From positions 62,001-126,000 of the forward strand of contig JAWKLF010000005.1 in NCBI GenBank assembly GCA_041392835.1: DNA of 64,000 nt. Direction: 5' to 3'. A program made the position numbers and the translations under genes. Origin of the DNA: OLB11 sp041392835 (GTDB taxonomy: Bacteria; Bacteroidota; Bacteroidia; Chitinophagales; Chitinophagaceae). Under the pieces are notes generated by a model that saw only the letters and a program-made list of their open reading frames with translations, did not search any database and was not told the DNA's origin. Shown here one piece after another: positions 8,162-17,747 of this stretch. Within the stretch, counting starts at the first letter, position 1; each line of letters opens with the position of its first letter.

Positions 8162-10338
8162 TTAGAATTCTGATTCAAGTAAATTTTTTATGTCAATTGT
8201 ATTGCTATCTATAATAATTGGCTCAAAAAGTGTGTTAATTATCTCAGGTAATGGTTTTACTTTTTTATCTTCAAAATATATTTTATCATAAGAGTTTAAT
8301 TTGGTCGCATGATTCATTCTTTTATACAAAGTATTCGAATCAGTAAGTTGCGTAGCATTAATTATAGAGTACACATTGTAATTGTTATTCAGAAAAACTC
8401 CTGAATCGATCTTAATATAAGATGCAATAAAATTCGATCTAAATAATGTATCGATAGAGCAGTTATAAACTATGCTTCTGTAAAAACTAATGTTGTCAAA
8501 ATCTTCATGTTTTCTTTCTGATTGAAAATGATTAAAAGTGATAATACATGAATCAAATGTTGAAAGGTATAATTGTGTATTATAAAATTCATTGTTACTA
8601 AGTTTGCAACCTTTGAAAGATGTATTTTCAAGATTACTATTTAGGAAGGCACAATCTTGAAAAGTAAAATTTTTAAAAATACAGTTTGAGATGTTTGAGT
8701 AATTAAATTTTCTATTGGCAATATATTTTTTATAAAAAAAGTGTGATATTAATGGGTCTGAAGGCCTAATCAAATCATTGAGAAAGTTTTCATTTGAAAT
8801 GTTTATTGCACTTCTAAAAGTTGGGAAAAAGCAGTTGGTATTTTGAAATTTTAATATCTGTGAAAAATTTTTATTTCTAGAAGTTTTGTTATTTGCATTA
8901 ATTAATATCCCAATAGATAAAATTACAGAAAATAGTGAGTAAAAACCTAGTATAATAAATGCCCTATGTCTATAAAAGAAGAATCTACTACAAAATTTAT
9001 TTATCTCTTCATTAACAAAATAGATTATAATGAAAGAAAATAAGATTAATATAAACACAGCTATATATAATAAAGTATACTTAAAATAAATATATAATAG
9101 AAAAAATGTTGGAAGAAGAAATATGATAAAAAAAGTAAAAATCTTCAATGAAGCATTTTTATAACCACTATGAAAGTACTGTTCAGGTTTTGTGCATTTT
9201 TCATTCCCAAAAACTTCAATAGTCTTATCAGTATAAAATATATATAAGAATATTGCATATATGATTAATATACCTATAAAATGAGTTTTTGTATATATAT
9301 TTAAAAACAAGAAATCATAGTTGCCAAAATAAACATATAGGACTGAAATGAATAAAGAGAAATAAACAAGCATGCAAATTGTGTAATAAATGGCAATTTG
9401 AAATTTTGTTATTTTTAGTTCTTCTATCATTTTTATATTATAATCAAATTTGCCAATCATATTGTTATTATCACTCATCAAAGTAGAATTATTATTTCGA
9501 TATTCTTTTATCAAATTGATACTTTTATTTACTAATTTATCTCTGTTTTTTATGAAGAAATAAGGTATTCGAGAAATATGATTCATCACAATTTCATACA
9601 TCTGAAAGTTTGTTTTTTTAAATTCATATCCTTTGGATAAAATTAGACTTGTTGGGCTGAATGCTTGAGTCGTTTTGGTAAGTTGTTTAAATATATCTCT
9701 TGTTGTGTTAATAATAATTAGAAAGTCCAAAACGATAATTACAGCATGATATAAAAGCCAAAAAATATTCTGATATGCAACAAACCTGATAAAAATGTAG
9801 ATTAAAATGGTCAGTGGGAAATAAAAAATCATATAATTAATTATTAAGAAAAGAAGTGGACCGTTGATTTTTGTGTTGTAACGCAACCCAATAAAATTAA
9901 ACATAAATGGAGGTGTCTCTTGTTTATGATATTCATCATTAATAAAATTTGAAATTATATATTCAGAAGATTCAGTGACTTCTTCTTCTTCTTCATTTTT
10001 TATTGTTGCTTCAATTTTTGCTAAAACAATAGTAGATATTTTTGTACCACTCGCAATATTTGTGTGTGTGGTAGGTTAAAATTAATTAGTGAATTAAAAT
10101 GTAAAAAAAGTAAAAAAAAAGGTGCAATAATGAAAAAATATTTTACATTGATTGATATATCTAATAAGCTTAACTGCCATCTGAAAACATCTGGCATAAA
10201 TAACATTTGATCTGTAGTACTAACTAATACAACAAGACAGAATACGCAAAATAGCATAAGTTTTATTCCTAAGTCACGATTAAATATTGTTGAAGTATTA
10301 AAATTATTTTTTATTTGACTTACACATGAATCATTCAT
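8162..10338 (-). CDS. Multi-pass membrane protein with pentapeptide-like repeats, frame broken at a (TG)5 tract
   Basis: Two minus-strand frames (10338-10021 and the frame ending at 8162) read as one protein of about 724 residues if one TG unit is removed from the (TG)5 tract at 10061-10070. The join then reads NLPHT-NIASGTK. The first part has two hydrophobic segments (around LMLFCVFCLVVLV and YFFIIAPFFLLFLHF). A membrane pair of this kind followed by pentapeptide repeats is known from other bacterial pentapeptide proteins. The middle has an acidic run (KNEEEEE) and about six to eight more membrane spans. The C-terminal 200 residues hold degenerate A/N-x-L/F-x-x repeats (FKNFTFQDCAFLNSNLENTSF). 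The function is unknown. It follows the GH3-family gene by 39 bases and may be co-transcribed with it. Base composition is even more AT-rich than in its neighbours. Confidence 0.7.
10061..10070. repeat. (TG)5 dinucleotide tract at the frame break
   Basis: Five TG units on the plus strand fall exactly where the two reading frames of the membrane pentapeptide gene must be joined. With four units the gene would be open from 10338 to 8162. Tracts this short can slip, but they are below the length usual for contingency loci. Confidence 0.6.
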
Positions 10339-10377
10339 ATCTTACATTTAAGTAAAGATAAAAAAAATATATAGTTT

Positions 10378-11859
10378 TTATATCAACCCATTTGCAATTA
10401 TTCTATCATTACTCAATCGTGGAACTTTATTTTGTCCGCCAAGTTTGCCTATTTTTTTCATATAGTGTATAAAACTATTTTTTGGCAAAGACCTTATTTG
10501 AAGTGGCATCAATATTGAGCCACGTATAAGATCGTCATAATAAGTGTTTTTTTCTCGGAGTGCATGGTCTAGCGCAAGGCTAAAAGCAGCCATGTCTTGA
10601 GGTGCTTGTTCAAATTCTATTAGCCATTCATGATAGCTTTTCCCTTTATCTTGCGATATAAAAGGTGCTACAGTAAACTCTGTTATAGATACTTGATATT
10701 GTTCTGACACTTTGCGCATAGCATACTCTACCTCTTCGGCTATGACGTGTTCACCAAATGCAGAAATAAAGTGTTTAATACGACCCGTAACAACAACTCG
10801 ATAGGGCATAAGGCTTACAAACTTAATCGTATCTCCTATATTATAGGCCCATAGTCCGGCATTGCTACTAATAATTAAAGCATATTGCACACCCAATTTT
10901 ACTTCGGATAAAGGAATTCGAGAAGGGTGTTCGGAAAAAAATTCATCTAAGGGTACAAACTCAAAATACATGCCAGCATTGCTATTGAGCAATAGTCCTT
11001 CTTCATCTTGTGTGTCTTGAAATGCAAAAAAACCTTCACTTGCTGGAAACGTTTCTATTGTACCTATTTTTTTTCCTATAGTAGTAAACAATTTCTTTTT
11101 GTAAGGTTCAAAATTGACTCCGCCATGTACGAGCAAAGAAAAATTAGGGAATAGTTCTGCTATAGGTTTATTGCCTTTTTCTATGAGCTTGTCAAAATAC
11201 ATTTGCACCCAAGGTGGTATGCCACTAATTAGGGTCATATTTTGATGTATAGTTTCTTCTACTATTTGAGCTACTTTCTCTTCCCATTCTTCTATACAAT
11301 TGGTTTCATAACTAGGAAGTCTATTGCTCGTCAAATAGCTTGGTACATGGTGATTGACTATGCCACTAAGTCTTCCACTATGTATTCCATTTTGTTTTTC
11401 AAGTACAGGCGAGCCCGATAAAAAAATCATTTTGCCATTTAAAAATGAGCTATTGCCTGTTTGTGCTATATACATCAATAGTGCATTGCGAGCAGCTTTG
11501 ATATGCTCTCCTATGCTTTCCTTTGATATAGGTATATACTTAGAACCACTTGTAGTACCGCTTGTTTTTGCAAAATAAATAGGTTTGCCACGCCATAAAA
11601 TATCGGATTCCCCTTGCCGTACTAATTCAATATAATTTTTTAGTTGTTCATAATCGCGTATAGGCACCGCTTGCGAAAATTCGTAATGAGAAGTGAGTTG
11701 GTCAAATCGATGATCTTTGCCAAAACGAGTAATTTGCCCACGACTTAACAAGTAACGCAAAATGCCTTCTTGATGTTCTACAGCTTTTAGAGCATCTTTT
11801 TGTATTTGGCCAGCCATCCATTGGGCATAGGGTTTTGCAAGTGCAGATTTTATAGACAT
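10378..11859 (-). CDS. GH3 family acyl-adenylating protein
   Basis: GH3 proteins belong to the adenylate-forming superfamily; plant members conjugate amino acids to acyl hormones, while bacterial roles are undefined. The ATP/AMP signature TSGTTSGSKYIP lies near residues 99-110 of the 493-residue product. Further matches include the VHGGVNFEPY and ETFPASEGF segments and a GRIKHFISAFGEH motif near the hinge to the C-terminal lid. I chose the ATG at 11859 (MSIKSALAKPYAQW) because the 25 extra upstream residues (start 11934) are hydrophobic and do not resemble the family. It is divergent from the helicase at 12039 and is followed by the pentapeptide membrane protein. Confidence 0.88.
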   Translation of the reverse strand: MSIKSALAKPYAQWMAGQIQKDALKAVEHQEGILRYLLSRGQITRFGKDHRFDQLTSHYEFSQAVPIRDYEQLKNYIELVRQGESDILWRGKPIYFAKTSGTTSGSKYIPISKESIGEHIKAARNALLMYIAQTGNSSFLNGKMIFLSGSPVLEKQNGIHSGRLSGIVNHHVPSYLTSNRLPSYETNCIEEWEEKVAQIVEETIHQNMTLISGIPPWVQMYFDKLIEKGNKPIAELFPNFSLLVHGGVNFEPYKKKLFTTIGKKIGTIETFPASEGFFAFQDTQDEEGLLLNSNAGMYFEFVPLDEFFSEHPSRIPLSEVKLGVQYALIISSNAGLWAYNIGDTIKFVSLMPYRVVVTGRIKHFISAFGEHVIAEEVEYAMRKVSEQYQVSITEFTVAPFISQDKGKSYHEWLIEFEQAPQDMAAFSLALDHALREKNTYYDDLIRGSILMPLQIRSLPKNSFIHYMKKIGKLGGQNKVPRLSNDRIIANGLI

Positions 11860-12014
11860 AGGAAATAAAAAACGAAGATAAGATAAAATCAAAGTATGTC
11901 TAAATCTAAGTAAGACACTTGTCAGTATTAGCATTATTTCTTTTTTCTGAAAATATATGCTCCATGTTTTTCATGACTATTTTATAGCTAAAATACTATC
12001 AAATAAAAACAAGC

Positions 12015-12022
12015 TACCTTTG
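12015..12022 (+). promoter_or_regulatory. Bacteroidota-type -7 element for the RhlE gene
   Basis: TACCTTTG matches TAnnTTTG and lies 17 bases before the ATG, so the 5' leader would be very short. No convincing -33 TTTG was found. Confidence 0.45.
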
Positions 12023-12038
12023 CTACTTAAATCTGCTT

Positions 12039-13292
12039 ATGACATTTAAAGAATTGGGCTTAAACGAATGTATTCTAAAAGCCTTAAATACACTTGGTTA
12101 CACAATACCAACACCTATACAAGAACAATCAATACCCATCTTATTAAAAGGCAAAGACCTACTCGGATGTGCACAAACAGGTACTGGCAAAACAGCTGCT
12201 TTTGCAATACCCATATTGCAACAGATGTTTGAAAAAGGAATTAAAAAAGAAGAAAAGCGAAAAATAAAAACCTTAGTACTTACGCCCACTCGTGAACTTG
12301 CATTACAAATAGAAGAAAGTTTTACCGACTACGGAAAACATACTGGTTTATACAATACTGTCATTTTTGGTGGTGTAAAACAAGGCCTACAAGTAAGCGC
12401 ACTAAAAAGAGGTGTTGATATTTTAATAGCAACGCCTGGGCGATTATTAGATTTAATAAATCAAGGTTTTGTAAGTTTAAATCATATTGAATACTTTGTA
12501 TTGGACGAGGCCGACCAAATGTTAGATATGGGCTTTATTCATGATATAAAAAAGATTATAAAACTGCTTCCAGTCCAAAGACAATCCTTGTTTTTTTCGG
12601 CTACCATGGCACCTAATATTATAGATTTATCAAAACAAATTTTAGGCAAGCCTGAACAAGTTACTATTACTCCCGAAAAAACTACAGCAGAAAAAGTGGA
12701 TCAGACTGTATATTTTGTAAGTAAACCCAACAAAATAAAATTGCTCATACATTTAATGCAAAAGGAAAATATACAGTCGGCTCTTATATTTTCAAGAACC
12801 AAACACGGTGCCGATAAATTAGTAAAACTGTTGAAACGAAGTGAAATACATGCTGCAGCAATACACGGAAATAAATCGCAACCACAAAGACAGAAAGCAT
12901 TGTCTGATTTTAAAGATGGAAAATTGAATGTACTTGTAGCCACTGATATTGCAGCCCGTGGTATTGATATTGACGAATTATCGCATGTCATAAATTATGA
13001 CTTGCCCAATGTAGCCGAATCCTATGTGCATAGAATTGGGAGAACAGGCAGGGCCAATAAAAGTGGAATAGCTATATCATTTTGCGATGCAGAAGAACGG
13101 GCTTATTTAAAAGATATTCAAAAACTTATTAAAAAAGAATTGCCAGTTATAACGGAGCAACCCTTTGTAGATGAAACTCCTCAATTAGCTCCAGAGCCTG
13201 AGCGAATTAAAAAAATAGCATCAAATCAGAATAAAAGAAAATTTCACTTTCCTAAAAAAGCTAGTGCCGAAAAGGCTATAAAAAATCGATAA
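12039..13292 (+). CDS. DEAD-box ATP-dependent RNA helicase, RhlE type
   Basis: It unwinds short RNA duplexes in ribosome assembly or RNA turnover in the cytoplasm. All helicase motifs are present: the Q motif before residue 30, AQTGTGKT at 45-52, PTRELA, TPGR, DEAD at 156-159, SAT at 187-189, ATDIAARGID near 301-310 and HRIGRTGR at 331-338. The C-terminal 40 or so residues are Lys-rich (NQNKRKFHFPKK), a likely RNA-binding tail as in RhlE homologues. The length is 417 residues. It is transcribed away from the GH3-family gene. Confidence 0.92.
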   Translation: MTFKELGLNECILKALNTLGYTIPTPIQEQSIPILLKGKDLLGCAQTGTGKTAAFAIPILQQMFEKGIKKEEKRKIKTLVLTPTRELALQIEESFTDYGKHTGLYNTVIFGGVKQGLQVSALKRGVDILIATPGRLLDLINQGFVSLNHIEYFVLDEADQMLDMGFIHDIKKIIKLLPVQRQSLFFSATMAPNIIDLSKQILGKPEQVTITPEKTTAEKVDQTVYFVSKPNKIKLLIHLMQKENIQSALIFSRTKHGADKLVKLLKRSEIHAAAIHGNKSQPQRQKALSDFKDGKLNVLVATDIAARGIDIDELSHVINYDLPNVAESYVHRIGRTGRANKSGIAISFCDAEERAYLKDIQKLIKKELPVITEQPFVDETPQLAPEPERIKKIASNQNKRKFHFPKKASAEKAIKNR

Positions 13293-13469
13293 AGTAAGCA
13301 TTTCTATTACAGATGATACCTTTATAGATATAAAAAGAAGAAAATACGGCTATCTATGTCCAAAGATTCGATTTTATTAATCAATTGTGTAATTTGGGAA
13401 TGTAAATATGTATCTGGTTTACCAATAGGATAGACAAATGGAAGCTATTTTTGAATTTTGAAAGAAAAT

Positions 13470-13502
13470 TTTGGAAAAATAATAAGTAAATTCGTATCTT
13501 TG
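13470..13502 (+). promoter_or_regulatory. Promoter of rplU-rpmA
   Basis: TTTG at 13470-13473 and TATCTTTG at 13495-13502 are separated by 21 bases, the Bacteroidota sigma-ABfr arrangement. Transcription would start near 13509, which supports the ATG at 13524 over the upstream in-frame codon at 13458. Confidence 0.75.
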
Positions 13503-13523
13503 CGCTCCTTAAAAAATACAGAT

Positions 13524-13811
13524 ATGTTTGCAATCGTAGAAATAGCCGGTCAACAATTTAAAGTAAAACAAGACGATACTATTTATGTACATCGTTTACA
13601 AGGCCAAATTGGTGATACGTTAGACGCAAAAGTATTAATGACTTCTGATAAAGGAAGTATATCAATGCAAGCAGGAAACGCTAAAATGGAAATATTAAAT
13701 CACTTACAAGGTGATAAGGTAATCACATTTCATAAAAAAAGAAGAAAGGGATATACTAAAAAAATAGGACATCGTGATGCCTTAACTCAAGTAAAAATCA
13801 CTTCAATTTAA
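13524..13811 (+). CDS. rplU: 50S ribosomal protein bL21
   Basis: bL21 binds 23S rRNA in the large subunit and depends on uL20. The product (95 residues) begins MFAIVEIAGQQFKVKQDD, the family start, and carries the C-terminal KKRRKGYTKKIGHR rRNA-binding motif. An in-frame codon at 13458 would add 22 residues, but it lies upstream of the promoter -7 element and is rejected. rpmA follows after 45 bases, the standard pair. Confidence 0.96.
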   Translation: MFAIVEIAGQQFKVKQDDTIYVHRLQGQIGDTLDAKVLMTSDKGSISMQAGNAKMEILNHLQGDKVITFHKKRRKGYTKKIGHRDALTQVKITSI

Positions 13812-13856
13812 TATTTCTATCTATTTTTTAAACTTAAATTAAAATTATTTTTTCTC

Positions 13857-14102
13857 ATGGCACATAAAAAAGGTGAAGGTAGTGTAAAGAACGGACGTGA
13901 CTCACAAAGCAAACGTTTAGGTGTAAAATTGTTTGGTGGACAGGCTGCAATAGCAGGAAACATCATTATTAGACAAAAAGGTAATAAGTATCATGCTGGC
14001 GAAAATGTAGGTCAAGGTAAAGACTTTACTTTGTTTGCATTGCATGATGGTACCGTTACGTTCAGAAAAACAAAAGAAAAAACTTTTGTATCTGTTTTGT
14101 AA
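13857..14102 (+). CDS. rpmA: 50S ribosomal protein bL27
   Basis: bL27 reaches toward the peptidyl-transferase centre through its N-terminus. The product is 81 residues long and starts MAHKKGEGSVKNGRDSQSKR, the expected motif without the cleaved N-terminal extension seen in Firmicutes. The core GNIIIRQKG and YHAGENVGQGKD follow. It is in an operon with rplU. The promoter of the next gene overlaps its last codons. Confidence 0.96.
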   Translation: MAHKKGEGSVKNGRDSQSKRLGVKLFGGQAAIAGNIIIRQKGNKYHAGENVGQGKDFTLFALHDGTVTFRKTKEKTFVSVL

Positions 14103-14127
14103 TTACAATTTTATATATATATATTTG
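14096..14127 (+). promoter_or_regulatory. Promoter of the histone H1-like gene
   Basis: TTTG at 14096-14099 (inside the end of rpmA) and TATATTTG at 14120-14127, spaced by 20 bases, fit the Bacteroidota consensus. The start would be near 14134, 38 bases before the ATG at 14172. The H1-like gene can therefore be expressed independently of rplU-rpmA. Confidence 0.7.
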
Positions 14128-14171
14128 TACCATAAAGTTCTTTTTATTTACTAACCTTAAAATTCAAAAAA

Positions 14172-14414
14172 ATGGCTACAGCAAAAAAAGCTGCTAAAAA
14201 AGCAGCGCCAAAAAAAGCAGCAGCAAAAAAAGCAGCTCCTAAAAAAGCAGCAGCAAAAAAAGCAGCTCCTAAAAAGGCAGCTCCTAAAAAAGCGGCTCCA
14301 AAAAAGGCAGCAGCAAAAAAAGCAGCTCCTAAAAAAGCAGCTCCTAAAAAAGCGGCAGCAAAAAAAGCGGCTCCTAAAAAAGCAGCAAAAAAAGCAGCTC
14401 CTAAGAAAAAATAG
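14172..14414 (+). CDS. Histone H1-like Lys/Ala/Pro repeat protein
   Basis: The 80-residue product is almost entirely KKAAPKKAA and KKAAAKKAA repeats, extremely basic and without a globular domain. Such sequences resemble the C-terminal tail of eukaryotic H1 and bacterial Hc2/AlgP-type proteins. They bind DNA or RNA without strong sequence preference, so a nucleoid role is likely but not proven. The DNA is a near-perfect tandem repeat of 15-24 bases, so repeat number may vary between strains. It has its own promoter and a strong terminator. Confidence 0.8.
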   Translation: MATAKKAAKKAAPKKAAAKKAAPKKAAAKKAAPKKAAPKKAAPKKAAAKKAAPKKAAPKKAAAKKAAPKKAAKKAAPKKK

Positions 14415-14450
14415 GAAATCAATTTATTTTAACGTAGAAATTACGTCAGT

Positions 14451-14479
14451 AAAATCCCGCATCTTGCGGGATTTTTTTT
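14451..14479 (+). terminator. Rho-independent terminator after the H1-like gene
   Basis: AAAATCCCGC, a short loop (ATCTT), GCGGGATTTT and a T run. It separates the ribosomal/H1 unit from the secreted protein gene. Confidence 0.92.
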
Positions 14480-14533
14480 GTTATGAGATTTTTAAAAAAA
14501 GGCTTATTTTTATAAAATCAAAAATCGCCTAAT

Positions 14534-16567
14534 ATGAAAATAAGATATTTACCTTTAATTATTCTGTTATTTGCTTTTCAAACCGTTAAGGCACAAACTT
14601 TAGTTTGGGATGCACATATCAGTATGAAAAATTGTGTGTTGGTAGCACCAGATACATTCCAATTTGAAATATGGATTGCTACAGATACCATTACAACTTT
14701 CACTAAAAAGCTACAAGCGACACAGCTCGGTATTAATTTTAATATTCCTTGGCTCAATGGAGGTACACCAACAAGTATATTGTATATTAATAATACAGCC
14801 TTAAGTGCAGTAGGAATGCAAAATCACACGCCTAATATGGCAACACCAGGGCATTGGAGAGTAGCTGCCCAAGTGGAATTAAGTGCTGCTAATGCTACTG
14901 TCATACCTTCTCTTTCAGCAGGAGGCATTAGATATGGAACCTATCGAATTATAAATTCAGTTCCTTTTTCTACTTCAATAAATCCAAATTTTAATTTTCA
15001 ATTAGTCAATGCTCCTGGTAAAACAAGAACTACATGTACAGCTTTTATAGGAACTGCTACCTCTGCATTAGTATCAACAAATTTGTGGACTTATACTTGT
15101 AATGGAAATGTTATAATAACTCAACCCTCTACCATAACATCTGTAACTTGTGCTTTTGCTCAAGATACAGTGTGTTTTGGATCTGGTTATTTAACTCCAA
15201 TTATTGTTGGAGGTACTCCTCCGTACTTTATCGGATATACCAATGGCTCATCGCCTTTCACATATTCAAATTTTTATCCTGGAGATTCTATTCCTATTAT
15301 TGTGAATACACCTTTTTCAGTAGTTAGTATTCAATACATACAAGACTCCTCACTTAGCTTACTATTAAATATCAATGCATCAGATACCATATTTATTCAG
15401 CCAAATACCACAGTTTTAGATACTATTTCAACCTGCAATTCGTATACATGGCCTATCAATGGAATTACTTATACAACTTCTGGTGTATATACCTATTTAC
15501 AGACAACAACCTTATGTCCTATTACACATATTTTAAACCTCTCGCTACAAGATACTATCTATACTAAGCAAAATGCAGTTGCTTGCGATTCATTCTTTTG
15601 GCCACAGCGCAACACAACATATTACACAACAGGAATTTATTTCGATACAAGTACAACTGCTTTGGGATGCACGCAAATAGACACTCTCGATCTTATAATT
15701 AATAATGCTCAGATTAATTTGCTTATCGACTCCGCCTGTGTTGACTATGTTTGGTATATCAACAATACTATTTATACGCAATCTGGGATATATATAGTCC
15801 AGACAGCAGGATCCAATGGTTGTCCTACAAGTAATATTCTCGATTTAACTATGGTGCCTTTGCCGGTTGTAGAAATTTTACCTGGAAATGATACGGTGCT
15901 GTGTAAAAGCTCATCTATTACATTAAATTCTACAAATTCTGCATTGCTTTATAATTTATGGTATAAAAATGGAATCGTGTTGGCAAACAGCCTAAGTTTT
16001 GTTCCTCCAGATAGTGGTACTTATGTACTTTATGGAAAAGATTATGACTTCTGCTTTGTCACTGATACAATACATATTTCTTATACGGGTTATAGCCCAA
16101 TTATAGTTCAGAACGCTACCTTACTAACCTGTACAAATACTTCGGGGGCCTCTAACTATCAGTGGACTTTTAATGGAAATGCAGTAGGCACTAACGATAG
16201 TGTACTCAACATAAATAGTAATGGCACATACATAATAGCTGTTACAGATTCCTTAGGATGTATGGTTTTTGATACTATACAAGTTATCAATTTGAGTTTG
16301 TATGACAATGATGTGCAGTCATTTTTTAGTATATACCCCAATCCTACCAACAAAAAAGTATGGATTGAAATAGCTGATAATGTTTCATCTGAAGTGCATT
16401 TTCAATTACAGGATTTATTGGGCAAAGTATTGTGGCAAGTACATTCAAAAAATCAAAAGAACTTTTCTATTGATTTGTCAGAAATGTCTTTAAGTGATGG
16501 TATTTATTTTATTATAGGAGAACAGGAACAACGGGTGTTCAAAAAGAAAATTCTATTACAGCAATAA
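14534..16567 (+). CDS. Secreted repeat protein with type IX sorting domain
   Basis: A cell-surface or released protein of 677 residues. It has a Sec signal peptide (about residues 1-20, ending FQTVKAQ) and a C-terminal type A sorting domain (FFSIYPNPTNKKVWIEI through to the terminal KKILLQQ), the signal recognised by the gldKLMN secretion system at 19.6-24.5 kb. Between residues about 295 and 445 there are three degenerate repeats of about 45 residues of the form CxSYxWPxxxxTYxTSGxY...C, typical of Bacteroidota adhesin-like proteins. An Ig/PKD-like segment precedes the sorting domain. No catalytic motif was seen; an adhesive or structural role is inferred. Confidence 0.8.
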   Translation: MKIRYLPLIILLFAFQTVKAQTLVWDAHISMKNCVLVAPDTFQFEIWIATDTITTFTKKLQATQLGINFNIPWLNGGTPTSILYINNTALSAVGMQNHTPNMATPGHWRVAAQVELSAANATVIPSLSAGGIRYGTYRIINSVPFSTSINPNFNFQLVNAPGKTRTTCTAFIGTATSALVSTNLWTYTCNGNVIITQPSTITSVTCAFAQDTVCFGSGYLTPIIVGGTPPYFIGYTNGSSPFTYSNFYPGDSIPIIVNTPFSVVSIQYIQDSSLSLLLNINASDTIFIQPNTTVLDTISTCNSYTWPINGITYTTSGVYTYLQTTTLCPITHILNLSLQDTIYTKQNAVACDSFFWPQRNTTYYTTGIYFDTSTTALGCTQIDTLDLIINNAQINLLIDSACVDYVWYINNTIYTQSGIYIVQTAGSNGCPTSNILDLTMVPLPVVEILPGNDTVLCKSSSITLNSTNSALLYNLWYKNGIVLANSLSFVPPDSGTYVLYGKDYDFCFVTDTIHISYTGYSPIIVQNATLLTCTNTSGASNYQWTFNGNAVGTNDSVLNINSNGTYIIAVTDSLGCMVFDTIQVINLSLYDNDVQSFFSIYPNPTNKKVWIEIADNVSSEVHFQLQDLLGKVLWQVHSKNQKNFSIDLSEMSLSDGIYFIIGEQEQRVFKKKILLQQ

Positions 16568-16600
16568 TTGATTTTTGTTTTAAGGTTTATTTTTTCCAAG

Positions 16601-16608
16601 TATGTTTG
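16601..16608 (+). promoter_or_regulatory. -7 element for dapD
   Basis: TATGTTTG fits TAnnTTTG, with TTTG at about 16574 upstream. Its position excludes the TTG at 16606 as start codon and supports the ATG at 16624. Confidence 0.5.
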
Positions 16609-16623
16609 CAGAAAATAGCCACA

Positions 16624-17436
16624 ATGGAATTGAAAAAATTAATTGAAGAAGTCTGGAACAATAGAAACTTACTACAAGATAAAATTTATGACCAAGCCAT
16701 ACGAAACGTATTGGAAGAAGTAGACAAAGGGCGTTTGCGTGTGGCAGAGCCTAAAGCAGATACATGGCAAGTCAATGAATGGGTAAAGCAGGCTATACTT
16801 CTATATTTTGGAATACAAAAAATGGAGACCTATTCTCTGCCCCCTTTTGAATTTTATGATAAGATGGCATTAAAAAAAGACTATGCAAGCCAAGGCGTTC
16901 GTGCGGTGCCACATGCAGTAGCTCGCTATGGTGCTTATCTTGCCCCACAGGTTGTAATGATGCCAAGTTATGTCAATATCGGTGCTTATGTAGATGAAGG
17001 TACTATGGTTGATACTTGGGCTACAGTTGGTAGTTGTGCACAAATAGGAAAACACGTACACCTAAGTGGTGGGGTAGGAATAGGCGGTGTCTTAGAGCCA
17101 TTGCAAGCTAGCCCCGTTATCATAGAAGATGGATGCTTTATTGGTTCTCGATGTATAGTCGTAGAAGGTGTGCACGTAAAAAAAGAGGCCGTATTAGGTG
17201 CCAATGTAGTGCTTACCCAAAGTACTAAAATTATAGATGTAAGTGGAAGTGAACCTATAGAGTATAGAGGCTATGTGCCCGAAAGAAGTGTAGTCATTCC
17301 AGGTAGTTATACCAAATCATTTCCAGCAGGAAATTATCAAGTTGGTTGCGCACTTATCATTGGGAAACGAAAAGAAAGCACAGATAAAAAAACAAGTTTA
17401 AATGAAGCATTGCGCGATTTTAATGTAAGCGGATAA
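16624..17436 (+). CDS. dapD: 2,3,4,5-tetrahydropyridine-2,6-dicarboxylate N-succinyltransferase
   Basis: DapD succinylates tetrahydrodipicolinate in the lysine/meso-diaminopimelate pathway, feeding peptidoglycan synthesis. The 270-residue product has the N-terminal helical domain (MELKKLIEEVW) and then a left-handed beta-helix of hexapeptide repeats from about residue 105 (YVNIGAYVDEGTMVDTWATVGSCAQIG). The GGVLEPLQASPVIIED and SRCIVVEGV segments are conserved in DapD. The ATG at 16624 is chosen over the in-frame TTG at 16606, which lies inside a -7 promoter element. A small membrane protein gene starts 11 bases downstream. Confidence 0.95.
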   Translation: MELKKLIEEVWNNRNLLQDKIYDQAIRNVLEEVDKGRLRVAEPKADTWQVNEWVKQAILLYFGIQKMETYSLPPFEFYDKMALKKDYASQGVRAVPHAVARYGAYLAPQVVMMPSYVNIGAYVDEGTMVDTWATVGSCAQIGKHVHLSGGVGIGGVLEPLQASPVIIEDGCFIGSRCIVVEGVHVKKEAVLGANVVLTQSTKIIDVSGSEPIEYRGYVPERSVVIPGSYTKSFPAGNYQVGCALIIGKRKESTDKKTSLNEALRDFNVSG

Positions 17437-17447
17437 TAAAAAATGAT

Positions 17448-17747
17448 ATGGTAAAAAATAATTTTTTTCTCGGTGTATTACTTGGCTTTGTAGTGCCGCT
17501 TATAGGCATGTATATTTTTTATATCTTAAAATTTATGTCGGATTCTATATCGTTTGGTGATTTTGTTTCCATGCTACAATCAAACCATTATATGATACCC
17601 AAAGTGGTTTCATTGGGTTTAGTAGCAGACATACCATTGATTACATATTATAAGAATCGACACTGTATAAAAACTCTCCGAGGCATTTTTCTTACGATTT
17701 TAATCTATGCTTTGATTGCTATCTCGTATAAACTATCTTTGATATAG
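17448..17747 (+). CDS. Small membrane protein of unknown function
   Basis: A 99-residue hydrophobic protein with probable membrane segments at about residues 6-28, 52-68 and 79-97, separated by short polar loops (FMSDSISFGDFVSML, YKNRHCIK). I do not recognise the family with certainty. It is sandwiched between dapD and lpxB, and its stop overlaps the lpxB start by one base (TAGTG), so translation is probably coupled and a link to envelope synthesis is plausible. Confidence 0.7.
   Translation: MVKNNFFLGVLLGFVVPLIGMYIFYILKFMSDSISFGDFVSMLQSNHYMIPKVVSLGLVADIPLITYYKNRHCIKTLRGIFLTILIYALIAISYKLSLI

Noticed and set aside
14144..14422. Minus-strand 92-residue Ala/Phe-rich open frame opposite the H1-like gene
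   Set aside because: It is the mirror of the Lys/Ala repeat codons and has no independent start region or family resemblance.
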